Source: JACAEY01 sp049700155
Lineage (GTDB): Bacteria; Nitrospirota; Thermodesulfovibrionia; Thermodesulfovibrionales; SM23-35
Direction of reading: 5' to 3'
Assembly (NCBI GenBank): GCA_049700155.1
Contig: JBNAVX010000143.1
Span: 1-5,741 of the forward strand
Length of the DNA: 5,741 bases
Shown here: piece by piece, positions 1-5,741 of the stretch
How the letters are laid out: every line of letters starts with the position of its first letter
Position numbering within the stretch: position 1 is the first letter of the stretch
Made by a program: the position numbers and the translations under genes
Notes under the pieces: model-generated
Told to the model about the DNA's origin: nothing
Databases searched by the model: none
The model's input: only the letters and a program-made list of their open reading frames with translations

Positions 1-1162
1 TAATCCGTCTTTTCCAGCTCTTCATCGCATTATTCTGAACAATAGAATATGCCTTTTCACGGTCTAGACCTTTTTCTGTGAGGGCAAGCATAACTCTCTG
101 GGAAGTAAAGAGACCGTAACTCTTATCCATATTCTCTCTCATCCTTTTAGGATATACATGAAGACCCTGTAAGATTCCCTTCAGTCTATCAAGCATGTAA
201 TCAATCAAAATTGAGCTGTCAGGTATTATCACGCGTTCAACAGATGAATGAGATATGTCTCTTTCATGCCATAATGCAATATTTTCAATTGCTGCTAAGG
301 CATTTGTCCTGACAAGTCTTGCAAGACCTGAAAGATTTTCACATCCCACTGGATTTCTCTTATGAGGCATTGCTGAAGACCCCTTCTGCCCTCCTATAAA
401 CGGTTCCTCCGCTTCGAGGACCTCTGTCCTCTGCAGGTGTCTTATCTCAACTGCTATCTTTTCAATAGATGCAGCAATCAGTGCAAGTGTTATAAGATAT
501 TCAGCATGCCTGTCTCTCTGAACTATCTGTGTGGCAATTGGTTCAGGTTTTAATCCAAGTCTCTTACATACCTTCTCTTCAATTACTGGTGGTATATTGG
601 AAAATGTCCCAACAGCTCCTGAAAGCTTACCAACACTTACTGTCTCTTTTGCCCTTTTCATTCTTTCAAGATTTCTCTTCATATCCTCAAACCAGAGGGC
701 AAACTTAAGACCGAACGTTATCGGCTCAGCATGGACACCATGGCTTCTACCAATCATTGGTGTATCTTTATACTTAAATGCCTGTATCTTTAAAACTTCC
801 ATTATTTTTTGGATATCATCGATTATTATGTCTGAGGCATCACGCATAAGAAGCGCAAGGGAAGTATCGATGATATCTGAAGAGGTTAATCCTTTATGTA
901 TAAACCTTGACTCTGGACCAATGTTCCGAGCAAGAGAAGTAAGAAATGCAATCACATCATGTTTTACAACCTTTTCTATCTCTTCAATGCTTTTGACATC
1001 GAACGCAGCCTTCTCTTTTATTGTTTTCAAAGCATTTTTAGGAATCTCTCCAATCTCTGCCCATGCCTCACAGACAGCAATCTCAACTTCAAGCCATTTC
1101 TGATATTTTTTTTCTAAGTCCCATAGTGCTCCCATCTCAGGACGCATATACCTTGGAATCAT
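1..1162 (-). CDS. purB: Adenylosuccinate lyase, C-terminus cut off by window edge
   Basis: PurB cleaves fumarate from adenylosuccinate (giving AMP) and from SAICAR (giving AICAR), two steps of cytosolic purine synthesis; family members are homotetramers. The reverse strand reads openly from ATG at 1162 to base 1, giving 387 codons of a protein usually about 430 residues long, so only the C-terminal end lies outside. It begins MIPRYMRPEMGALW, a typical PurB start. Visible landmarks are His68 (VKHDV), His89 (FIHKGLTSSD), His141 (GRSHGVHAEP) and the fumarase/aspartase-superfamily signature GSSAMPHKRNP, with Ser262/Ser263 and Lys268. As I recall, these fall at the same numbers as the active-site residues of the B. 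subtilis enzyme, so the protein looks intact and catalytically competent. An AAAGGAGG Shine-Dalgarno sequence 5 bases upstream fixes the start. It follows mqnB with a 20-base gap, indicating co-transcription. Identity is near certain. Confidence 0.97.
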   Translation of the reverse strand, partial: MIPRYMRPEMGALWDLEKKYQKWLEVEIAVCEAWAEIGEIPKNALKTIKEKAAFDVKSIEEIEKVVKHDVIAFLTSLARNIGPESRFIHKGLTSSDIIDTSLALLMRDASDIIIDDIQKIMEVLKIQAFKYKDTPMIGRSHGVHAEPITFGLKFALWFEDMKRNLERMKRAKETVSVGKLSGAVGTFSNIPPVIEEKVCKRLGLKPEPIATQIVQRDRHAEYLITLALIAASIEKIAVEIRHLQRTEVLEAEEPFIGGQKGSSAMPHKRNPVGCENLSGLARLVRTNALAAIENIALWHERDISHSSVERVIIPDSSILIDYMLDRLKGILQGLHVYPKRMRENMDKSYGLFTSQRVMLALTEKGLDREKAYSIVQNNAMKSWKRRI

Positions 1163-1167
1163 CTCTT

Positions 1168-1175
1168 CCTCCTTT
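1168..1175 (-). promoter_or_regulatory. Strong ribosome binding site of purB
   Basis: The minus strand reads AAAGGAGG, ending 5 bases before the purB ATG at 1162. It lies in the 20-base gap after the mqnB stop codon (1183-1185). It is the only clear consensus Shine-Dalgarno in the window. purB is therefore probably initiated independently within the mqnB-purB transcript. Confidence 0.85.
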
Positions 1176-1182
1176 GAAAGAA

Positions 1183-1956
1183 TTAAAGGTTATAATTCTT
1201 CAGGAACTCTATAACCGCCTTCTGACAATTCTCTGATGCCAATTTTATATTCCACTCTTTTTTATTTCTATCTTTAACAAGATTACTGATGCCCCTTATT
1301 TCGACCATTGGAATTCCATAGATGTTGCATACATGGGCTACTGCTGCACCTTCCATGTTTTCACAGATAGCATTAAATCTTTTTTCAAGTTCCTCTGCTT
1401 TTCCCGTTGTCCCTGTACTCGCAGAGGTTGTGAGAAAAGGACCTGATCTTACTGAAATAGGTAGATCATGAAAGGTTGTTCTTAAAATATTGACAGCCTT
1501 TCCAATCAGTCTTTTATGTAGCGGGAATTCATTAAAGAATTTTTTTTTGCCTTTTATTAAAAGAGGAATACCTGTTTCCTCAAATGTATGAAAACCGTTT
1601 TGGAGATAGATACCTTCGTCCCCATATATTTCCTTTTCTGCGATTACAATATCTCCTATTCTAAGCCCTGATGAGGGATACGCTCCAGCAACTCCAAGAT
1701 TTATAATTATGGAAGGAGAAAATTTTTCAATTAAGAGGATTGTTCCAATGGATGCATTGGTTTTACCAATGCCTGAGATTATATAAACGACTGCCTTATT
1801 TTGTATTTTCCCTTTATAAAGATTTAAATTTCGGGGTAAATTTGCTTTAATATTTTTCAAATATTTCAATAGAATACACCCCTCAATGGAGACTGCTGAT
1901 ACTAACCCCACCAAGGGTTTAGAAGATTCTTTAATTCCTGACTTTTTAAATCTCAT
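1183..1956 (-). CDS. mqnB: Futalosine hydrolase (menaquinone biosynthesis)
   Basis: The protein belongs to the nucleoside phosphorylase/MTA-SAH nucleosidase superfamily. In the futalosine pathway MqnB hydrolyses futalosine to dehypoxanthinyl futalosine and hypoxanthine in the cytosol. Numbering from ATG 1956 (257 aa), strand 1 holds VGLVSAVSIEG with the candidate catalytic Glu25. GVAGAYP near 88-94 and RIGDIVIAE near 99-107 follow, then STGTTGKAEEL. The nucleoside-binding motif ENMEGAAVAHVC has Glu202, and RGISNLVKDRNKKEW ends near 235. The RGISN motif, with Asn where MTA/SAH nucleosidases have Asp, plus the following D-R-N and Trp, is what I recall as typical of futalosine hydrolase; this sets it apart from a plain MTA/SAH nucleosidase. 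The frame extends to a TTG at 2004, but the extra 16 residues are AT-rich, lack a Shine-Dalgarno and overlap a palindrome, so I prefer ATG 1956. An MTA/SAH nucleosidase-like activity remains the main alternative. It precedes purB by 20 bases, likely as an operon. Confidence 0.85.
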   Translation of the reverse strand: MRFKKSGIKESSKPLVGLVSAVSIEGCILLKYLKNIKANLPRNLNLYKGKIQNKAVVYIISGIGKTNASIGTILLIEKFSPSIIINLGVAGAYPSSGLRIGDIVIAEKEIYGDEGIYLQNGFHTFEETGIPLLIKGKKKFFNEFPLHKRLIGKAVNILRTTFHDLPISVRSGPFLTTSASTGTTGKAEELEKRFNAICENMEGAAVAHVCNIYGIPMVEIRGISNLVKDRNKKEWNIKLASENCQKAVIEFLKNYNL

Positions 1957-1973
1957 AACCTTAAACCTAAAAA

Positions 1974-2001
1974 TTGAAAATATTATAATATAGAGTATAC
2001 T
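1974..2001 (+). promoter_or_regulatory. Candidate lipA-alaC-hom promoter A
   Basis: TTGAAA (1974-1979) and TATACT (1996-2001) are separated by 16 bases, each matching five of six consensus sigma-70 positions. Transcription would start near 2008 and leave a leader of about 55 bases before the lipA ATG. The -10 box lies within the perfect palindrome GAGTATACTC, where a bound repressor could block RNA polymerase. A second candidate lies downstream (2022-2050), and sequence alone cannot say which is used. Confidence 0.35.
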
Positions 2002-2004
2002 CAA
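1977..2004 (-). promoter_or_regulatory. Possible mqnB-purB promoter (weak)
   Basis: On the minus strand, TTGAGT (2004-1999) is followed after 16 bases by TATTTT (1982-1977), each matching four of six positions of the sigma-70 consensus. A start of transcription near 1970 would leave a short leader before ATG 1956. The region is so AT-rich that alternative -10-like boxes exist (TATATT 1992-1987, TATAAT 1987-1982), so the placement is tentative. If it is right, the TTG at 2004 cannot be the translation start. Confidence 0.25.
1993..2002. promoter_or_regulatory. Palindrome GAGTATACTC, possible operator
   Basis: This is a perfect 10-base palindrome in the divergent intergenic region. It overlaps candidate promoter A's -10 box on the plus strand and the possible mqnB promoter on the minus strand. 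A dimeric regulator bound here could control both operons. I do not recognise it as the site of a known regulator, and a 10-base palindrome in AT-rich DNA can arise by chance. Confidence 0.25.
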
Positions 2005-2021
2005 GTATAATCATAACTTGT

Positions 2022-2050
2022 TTGACAAAGTTTTAGATTTCTTTTATTTT
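2022..2050 (+). promoter_or_regulatory. Candidate lipA-alaC-hom promoter B
   Basis: A perfect -35 TTGACA (2022-2027) is followed after exactly 17 bases by TATTTT (2045-2050), which matches four of six -10 positions. Transcription would begin about 2056-2058, leaving only some 6-8 bases before the lipA ATG at 2064. That would make the message nearly leaderless, which agrees with the absence of a Shine-Dalgarno sequence. Confidence 0.4.
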
Positions 2051-2063
2051 TAATGACCTATTT

Positions 2064-2939
2064 ATGATTAAAGAGAATTATGTGAGAATTCCAGATTGGA
2101 TAAGGACTAAAGGCTTATCATGTCAACATAATACAAGGCATATACTCAAAAATTACAGAGTTAATACAGTCTGTGAAAATGCAAGGTGTCCAAATATTGG
2201 TGAATGCTATTCCAGATCCGCAGCTACTTTTATGATACTGGGCACTAAATGCACAAGGAACTGCGGTTTTTGTTCTGTGGAATCTTCTCCTCCTGAGCCT
2301 CTTGATCCAGAAGAACCATATAGAGTTGCATTTGCTGCAAGAGAGCTGGGTTTAAAATACATTGTTATAACCTCTGTAACGAGAGACGACCTTCCAGATG
2401 GAGGAGCCAGACATTTTGCACATACAGTCTATGCGGTCAAAAAGATAATCAATAAAGCAAAGGTTGAAGTCCTTACCCCTGATTTTAAAGGGAATAAGGA
2501 TTCAATTGCAATAGTAATAGAGTCAGAACCGGATGTATTTGGACATAATGTAGAGACCATTCCCAGGCTTTACAATCAGGTAAGGAAAGGGGCAGATTAC
2601 ATTCGTTCTCTTAATGTATTAAGATATGCAAGAAGAATTTCACCTGATATAAATATTAAGTCAGGACTTATGCTCGGTCTTGGAGAAACAATTAAAGAAG
2701 TGATAGAGGTACTTAAAGAACTTAATGAAGCTGGTTGCGATTTTATAACTATAGGACAATATCTAAGACCAACGAAGAAAAATCTACCTGTTGTAGAATA
2801 TATACATCCTGAAATTTTTGAGAAATTACGAGTCATCGCTATAGATATAGGTTTTAAATACGTTGCTTCATCTCCTCTTGTAAGAAGTTCATTTAATGCC
2901 GAGGAGATGTTTATCTCTTTGAATAATCAAAATGCATGA
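2064..2939 (+). CDS. lipA: Lipoyl synthase (radical SAM)
   Basis: LipA inserts two sulfur atoms at C6 and C8 of octanoyl groups bound to lipoyl domains (2-oxoacid dehydrogenases, glycine cleavage H protein). It uses SAM and two 4Fe-4S clusters. At 291 aa it is full length. The auxiliary cluster cysteines C37, C42 and C48 have the C-x4-C-x5-C spacing, and the radical SAM cysteines C63, C67 and C70 have C-x3-C-x2-C. Family blocks FMILG, VITSVTRDDLPDGGA, EVLTPDF, HNVETIPRLY, KSGLMLGLGET and GQYLRPT all follow. Near the C-terminus, RSSF (274-277) stands for the usual RSSY, which carries the serine ligand of the auxiliary cluster; the serines are kept. PDWIRTK lies near the N-terminus as expected, so ATG 2064 is chosen despite no visible Shine-Dalgarno. 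It overlaps alaC by 8 bases. No lipB or lplA is seen here. Identity is near certain. Confidence 0.97.
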   Translation: MIKENYVRIPDWIRTKGLSCQHNTRHILKNYRVNTVCENARCPNIGECYSRSAATFMILGTKCTRNCGFCSVESSPPEPLDPEEPYRVAFAARELGLKYIVITSVTRDDLPDGGARHFAHTVYAVKKIINKAKVEVLTPDFKGNKDSIAIVIESEPDVFGHNVETIPRLYNQVRKGADYIRSLNVLRYARRISPDINIKSGLMLGLGETIKEVIEVLKELNEAGCDFITIGQYLRPTKKNLPVVEYIHPEIFEKLRVIAIDIGFKYVASSPLVRSSFNAEEMFISLNNQNA

Positions 2940-4113
2940 CTTTAGCAGAATAAAAAGACTTCCACCTTATGTTTTCAGTATAGTCAATTCTCTGAAGATT
3001 GAGGCAAGGCGTCAGGGAAAAGATATCATTGACCTCGGGATGGGAAATCCTGATGGTGCTACTCCCAAACATATTGTGGACAAACTCATTGAGGCTGCAA
3101 GAAATCCGAAGAACCACAGATATTCTGCTTCAAAGGGTATAACACAATTAAGAAATGCTATCTGTGAATGGTATCTAAGGCGATACGGGGTAGTGCTTGA
3201 TTCTGAACTGGAGGCTGTTGTAACGATAGGCTCTAAGGAGGGTCTCTCACATCTTGTTCTTGCAACAATAGGTCCAGGTGATGTTGTGTTGACACCTACT
3301 CCTGCTTATCCAATTCATCCATATAGTGTGATCATAGCAGGAGGAGAGGTGAGAAGTGTGCCTATAGGACCGGGAATAGACTTTTTTGAAGAGATGGAAA
3401 AGGCATATAAGTCATCCTGGCCAAGACCTAAGATGTTAATAATAAACTTTCCGCATAATCCTACAACAATGGTAGTTGAAGGACTGGATTTTTTTAAAAA
3501 AGTTGTAGATTTTGCAAAAGAGAATGATTTAATCGTATTACATGACCTTGCCTATGCAGATCTCTGCTTTGATGGTTATAAGGCTCCAAGTTTTCTGCAA
3601 GTTCCGGGTGCAAAAGATGTAGGTGTTGAGTTTTTTTCTATGACGAAGAGTTACTCTATGGCTGGATGGAGGGTTGGCTTCTGTGTCGGCAACCAGGAGA
3701 TCGTTGGCGCATTGACAAAGATAAAGAGCTATCTTGATTATGGAATGTTCCAACCTATTCAGATAGCAAGTATTATTGCTTTACGAGGTCCTCAAGACTG
3801 TGTTGAAGAGATAAGAAAGACATATGAATCAAGGAGAGATACACTCATAAAGGGACTCAAAAGGGCTGGATGGGATGTTCCACCTCCGAAGGCGACAATG
3901 TTTGTATGGGCTGAGATACCTGAACCATTTAAGAAGATGGGGTCTCTTGAGTTTTGTAAGCTTCTATTAACAGAAGGAGGAGTAGCAGTCTCACCAGGGA
4001 TTGGATTCGGAGAAGGCGGTGACAATTACGTTAGGTTTGCACTGGTCGAAAACGAGCACAGGATAAGACAGGCTGTAAAGGGAATTAAGAAAGTTTTGCA
4101 GAGAGCAAGATGA
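2932..4113 (+). CDS. alaC: AlaC-type alanine (glutamate-pyruvate) aminotransferase
   Basis: This is a PLP-dependent class I/II (fold type I) aminotransferase of 393 aa. By recalled resemblance to E. coli AlaC (start FSRIKRLPPYVF, then MGNPDGATP, TIGSKEGL and PGIGFG), the likely reaction is pyruvate plus glutamate to alanine plus 2-oxoglutarate. Catalytic residues are visible: Asn176 (FPHNPT), Asp205 and Tyr208 (HDLAYAD), the Schiff-base Lys239 (SMTKSYSMAGWR), phosphate-contacting Arg247, and the carboxylate-binding Arg368 (YVRFAL). Its ATG lies 8 bases inside the end of lipA and has no good Shine-Dalgarno; the nearest purine run, GAGGAG, is about 25 bases away. Translation is probably coupled to lipA. 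It overlaps hom by 4 bases. That link leaves open aspartate or another amino acid as the real donor or product, so the fold is certain and the exact substrate less so. Confidence 0.88.
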   Translation: MHDFSRIKRLPPYVFSIVNSLKIEARRQGKDIIDLGMGNPDGATPKHIVDKLIEAARNPKNHRYSASKGITQLRNAICEWYLRRYGVVLDSELEAVVTIGSKEGLSHLVLATIGPGDVVLTPTPAYPIHPYSVIIAGGEVRSVPIGPGIDFFEEMEKAYKSSWPRPKMLIINFPHNPTTMVVEGLDFFKKVVDFAKENDLIVLHDLAYADLCFDGYKAPSFLQVPGAKDVGVEFFSMTKSYSMAGWRVGFCVGNQEIVGALTKIKSYLDYGMFQPIQIASIIALRGPQDCVEEIRKTYESRRDTLIKGLKRAGWDVPPPKATMFVWAEIPEPFKKMGSLEFCKLLLTEGGVAVSPGIGFGEGGDNYVRFALVENEHRIRQAVKGIKKVLQRAR

Positions 4114-5417
4114 GAAAAGAAAAGATATCTGTTGGCATAATAGGTTTTGGAACAGTCGGCACAGGAACCGTAAAAATACTCCTTGAAAACAAAGATATCC
4201 TCAAAGAAAGACTCGGGTTTGAAATAAATCTAAGCAGGATCGCTGACCTTGATATCAAGAGAGATAGAGGAATAAGACTTCCTAAGGGGATCTTGACTAC
4301 AGATGTAGATGGTATCTTGAAAAATCCTGAAATTGACATCATAGTCGAACTTATAGGTGGTATAAGACCTGCAAAGGATTTCATAATGGAGGCGATCAAT
4401 AATCATAAGCATGTAGTTACTGCCAATAAAGCCCTTCTTGCATCTGAGGGAATCGAAATATTTACTGCAGCACATAAGAAAGGTGTCGAGATAGGTTTTG
4501 AGGCATCAGTAGCAGGAGGGATCCCTATTATAAAGGTAATAAGGGAAGGTCTCGTTGCAAACAGAATAAAAGCGGTTTACGGAATAATAAACGGGACATC
4601 AAATTACATACTCACTAAGATGACCGAAGAAAATATTGAATTTTCAATCGCATTAAAAGAAGCGCAATCTCTTGGTTATGCTGAGTCTGATCCTACACTC
4701 GATATTGAGGGTATAGATTCTGCTCATAAGCTTGCAATCCTTGCATATCTTTCATATGGTGTCCCTGTTTCTTATAAAGATATCTATACAGAAGGGATCA
4801 CTATGATATCTTCACAGGATATAAATTTTGCCTCTGAGCTTGGATATAAGGTTAAGCTTCTTGCTATCGCGAAGGAGTCTGATAGTGAGATAGAACTCAG
4901 GGTTCACCCAACGATGTTACCAAAGGAATATCTTATATCAAAGGTAGATGGTCCTTTTAATGCAATTTATGTAGAAGGAGATGCAACAGGTTCTACCCTT
5001 TATTATGGGAGAGGGGCTGGGAGTATGCCTACTGGTAGCGCTGTTGTAAGTGATATTGTTGATATAGCAAGGAACATCATGAAAAGTGTTACTGGCAGGG
5101 TACCAGTATTAATAAAAGCACCGAAGAATCTAAGTCTGAAAAGGATGGATGATGTGACATCTATGTACTATTTCAGGTTTTCAGCCCTTGATAAACCCGG
5201 AGTCCTTTCCAAGATCTCAGGTATCCTTGGCAATTATAATATCAGCATAGCCTCTGTTATCCAGAAAGGAAGGAGTGCAGGTGGAGCTGTCCCTGTAGTT
5301 GTCAGAACACATATGGCAAGAGAAAAAGATGTTAGGCATGCAATTAATGAGATTGATAGACTCCCTGTTGTGATGGATAAAACAGTCTTCATAAGGGTTG
5401 AGGGAGAAGAGACTTAA
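4110..5417 (+). CDS. hom: Homoserine dehydrogenase with C-terminal ACT domain
   Basis: Hom reduces aspartate-4-semialdehyde to homoserine with NAD(P)H, the branch point to threonine and methionine. The 435-aa protein is the usual length for the monofunctional bacterial form, with no fused aspartokinase. The Rossmann dinucleotide loop G12-x-G14-x-x-G17 (IGFGTVG) comes first. VELIGG (79-84) and TANKALLA with Lys107 follow. The full homoserine dehydrogenase signature spans 185-207 (A185, G189, D194-P195, D198, G201), including candidate catalytic Asp203 and Lys207. A histidine-containing VHPTMLP (265-271) closes the catalytic region. From about 353 to 430 is an ACT domain (FSALDKPGVLSKISGIL), the usual site of threonine feedback inhibition. 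The ATG overlaps the alaC stop as ATGA, so re-initiation after alaC is likely. Identity is near certain. Confidence 0.97.
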   Translation: MRKEKISVGIIGFGTVGTGTVKILLENKDILKERLGFEINLSRIADLDIKRDRGIRLPKGILTTDVDGILKNPEIDIIVELIGGIRPAKDFIMEAINNHKHVVTANKALLASEGIEIFTAAHKKGVEIGFEASVAGGIPIIKVIREGLVANRIKAVYGIINGTSNYILTKMTEENIEFSIALKEAQSLGYAESDPTLDIEGIDSAHKLAILAYLSYGVPVSYKDIYTEGITMISSQDINFASELGYKVKLLAIAKESDSEIELRVHPTMLPKEYLISKVDGPFNAIYVEGDATGSTLYYGRGAGSMPTGSAVVSDIVDIARNIMKSVTGRVPVLIKAPKNLSLKRMDDVTSMYYFRFSALDKPGVLSKISGILGNYNISIASVIQKGRSAGGAVPVVVRTHMAREKDVRHAINEIDRLPVVMDKTVFIRVEGEET

Positions 5418-5418
5418 A

Positions 5419-5703
5419 AAGTATTTCGTCATACTTGCCCAGGTAGATATGCCCTTAGATGTGAAGGTTGGAAGGATATTGGACCCAGCATGCGGGTCTG
5501 GTGGTTTTTTCATCTCTGCTATTGAAAAGTTATACAAGCAGATTTAAAGAAGGCAGAATGTCTTTACTGAAGAACACATAAAAAAGATTGTTGACAAATT
5601 CAGATTATTTGAAAAAGTCGTTTTTGATAGTATAGATGAGGTTAGATTTTCAAAAGTAGCCACAGTTGAAGAAATAGCAAAGAATGCCCAAATTTGCCGA
5701 TAG
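5419..5703 (+). pseudogene. Decayed type I restriction DNA methyltransferase fragment (hsdM-like)
   Basis: One reading frame holds two recognisable pieces separated by a TAA at 5545-5547. The first, up to 5544, contains GRILDPACGSGGFF. This is the SAM-binding motif I of N6-adenine methyltransferases of the HsdM type (DPACGSGG at 5482-5505). The second, 5548-5700, reads RRQNVFTEEHIKKIV, then a charged stretch, then FSKVATVEEIAKN and a TAG. This matches the C-terminal part of HsdM as I recall it, where EEIAxN is normally followed by a D-Y-N-L-N-I-P-R-type sequence, here lost. The catalytic NPPF/NPPY motif IV and well over a hundred residues between the two pieces are missing. The gene has therefore suffered a large internal deletion and cannot be active. 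No start codon or Shine-Dalgarno is clear. No hsdS or hsdR fits in the window. Confidence 0.7.
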
Positions 5704-5707
5704 ACTT

Positions 5708-5737
5708 TAGACATAATGCACTGACATGTCTAGACAT
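5708..5737. repeat. Three alternating copies of TAGACAT
   Basis: TAGACAT at 5708-5714, its reverse complement ATGTCTA at 5726-5732, and TAGACAT again at 5731-5737. The second and third overlap to make the perfect 12-base palindrome ATGTCTAGACAT (5726-5737). The first and second form a stem of 7 pairs around an 11-base loop. This could be an operator for a gene to the right or the end of a small mobile element. It sits at the window edge, so the context is missing. Confidence 0.45.
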
Positions 5738-5741
5738 TCCC

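Larger units (their letters stand above)
5418..5741. other. Gene-poor tail after hom
   Basis: No intact gene of credible length lies here on either strand, and no clear rho-independent terminator follows hom. Apart from the hsdM-like remnant and the short TAGACAT repeats at the right edge, I see nothing recognisable. In 5670-5741 a second plus-strand frame is open to the edge (containing CPNLPIDFRHNALTCLDIP). It resembles nothing I know and is too short to call. Confidence 0.6.

Noticed and set aside
531..1103. Plus-strand open frame of 190 codons
   Set aside because: It lies wholly opposite purB, whose active-site motifs are intact on the minus strand. The plus-strand protein has low-complexity Ser/Ile-rich sequence, no ribosome site and no known domain.
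2597..2836. Minus-strand open frames opposite lipA, alaC and hom (also 2911-3117, 3538-3753, 3792-4025, 4085-4399, 4230-4475)
   Set aside because: All lie antisense to well-identified genes, lack ribosome sites and have no recognisable motifs; they are shadows of the real coding frames.
5217..5537. Minus-strand open frame spanning the hom end and the methyltransferase remnant
   Set aside because: It covers the ACT domain of hom and the motif I fragment in antisense, with composition typical of a shadow frame and no domain.
5591..5620. TTGACA at 5591-5596 as a promoter
   Set aside because: No -10-like hexamer occurs 16-18 bases downstream, and it falls within the HsdM-like coding remnant (Val-Asp-Lys codons).
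5613..5626. AAAAAGTCGTTTTT as a terminator hairpin
   Set aside because: The stem is only A-T pairs without a GC-rich core, and it lies within the methyltransferase-like reading frame.
1..5741. CRISPR array, tRNA, rRNA, riboswitch or insertion sequence
   Set aside because: No regularly spaced repeats, tRNA-like cloverleaf, rRNA segments, recognised aptamer or transposase were seen; the lipA leader is too short for a riboswitch.

Overview
The window is an AT-rich bacterial housekeeping region. It holds two divergent gene clusters separated by a short promoter region around 1957-2063. On the minus strand, transcription runs leftward through a futalosine hydrolase (mqnB) and then adenylosuccinate lyase (purB), which runs off the left edge. 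On the plus strand, lipoyl synthase (lipA), an AlaC-type PLP aminotransferase (alaC) and homoserine dehydrogenase (hom) overlap one another by 8 and 4 bases and look like one translationally coupled operon.

The last ~320 bases (5418-5741) hold no intact gene. They contain two in-frame fragments that read as the catalytic motif I and the C-terminal end of a type I restriction DNA methyltransferase (HsdM). A TAA codon separates them and the middle of the protein is missing. This is a decayed mobile or defence gene directly behind hom. The first few codons (KYFVIL) could instead be a scar of a housekeeping gene that used to follow hom. The right edge carries three alternating copies of the heptamer TAGACAT.

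Functionally, MqnB acts in the futalosine route to menaquinone and releases hypoxanthine. PurB acts in purine synthesis and in AMP formation, the direction in which salvaged hypoxanthine would flow. The plus-strand operon joins lipoate cofactor assembly to pyruvate/alanine transamination and to the aspartate-family branch leading to threonine and methionine. Futalosine-pathway menaquinone, B. subtilis-type PurB and an alaC-hom pair fit an anaerobic or microaerophilic bacterium of the Nitrospirota/Desulfobacterota type. That placement is inferred from gene content and protein character only.

I see no convincing new biological system here. The points most worth a second look are the hsdM relic and its junction, the palindrome-bearing divergent promoter region, the lack of a ribosome binding site for lipA, and the mqnB start.
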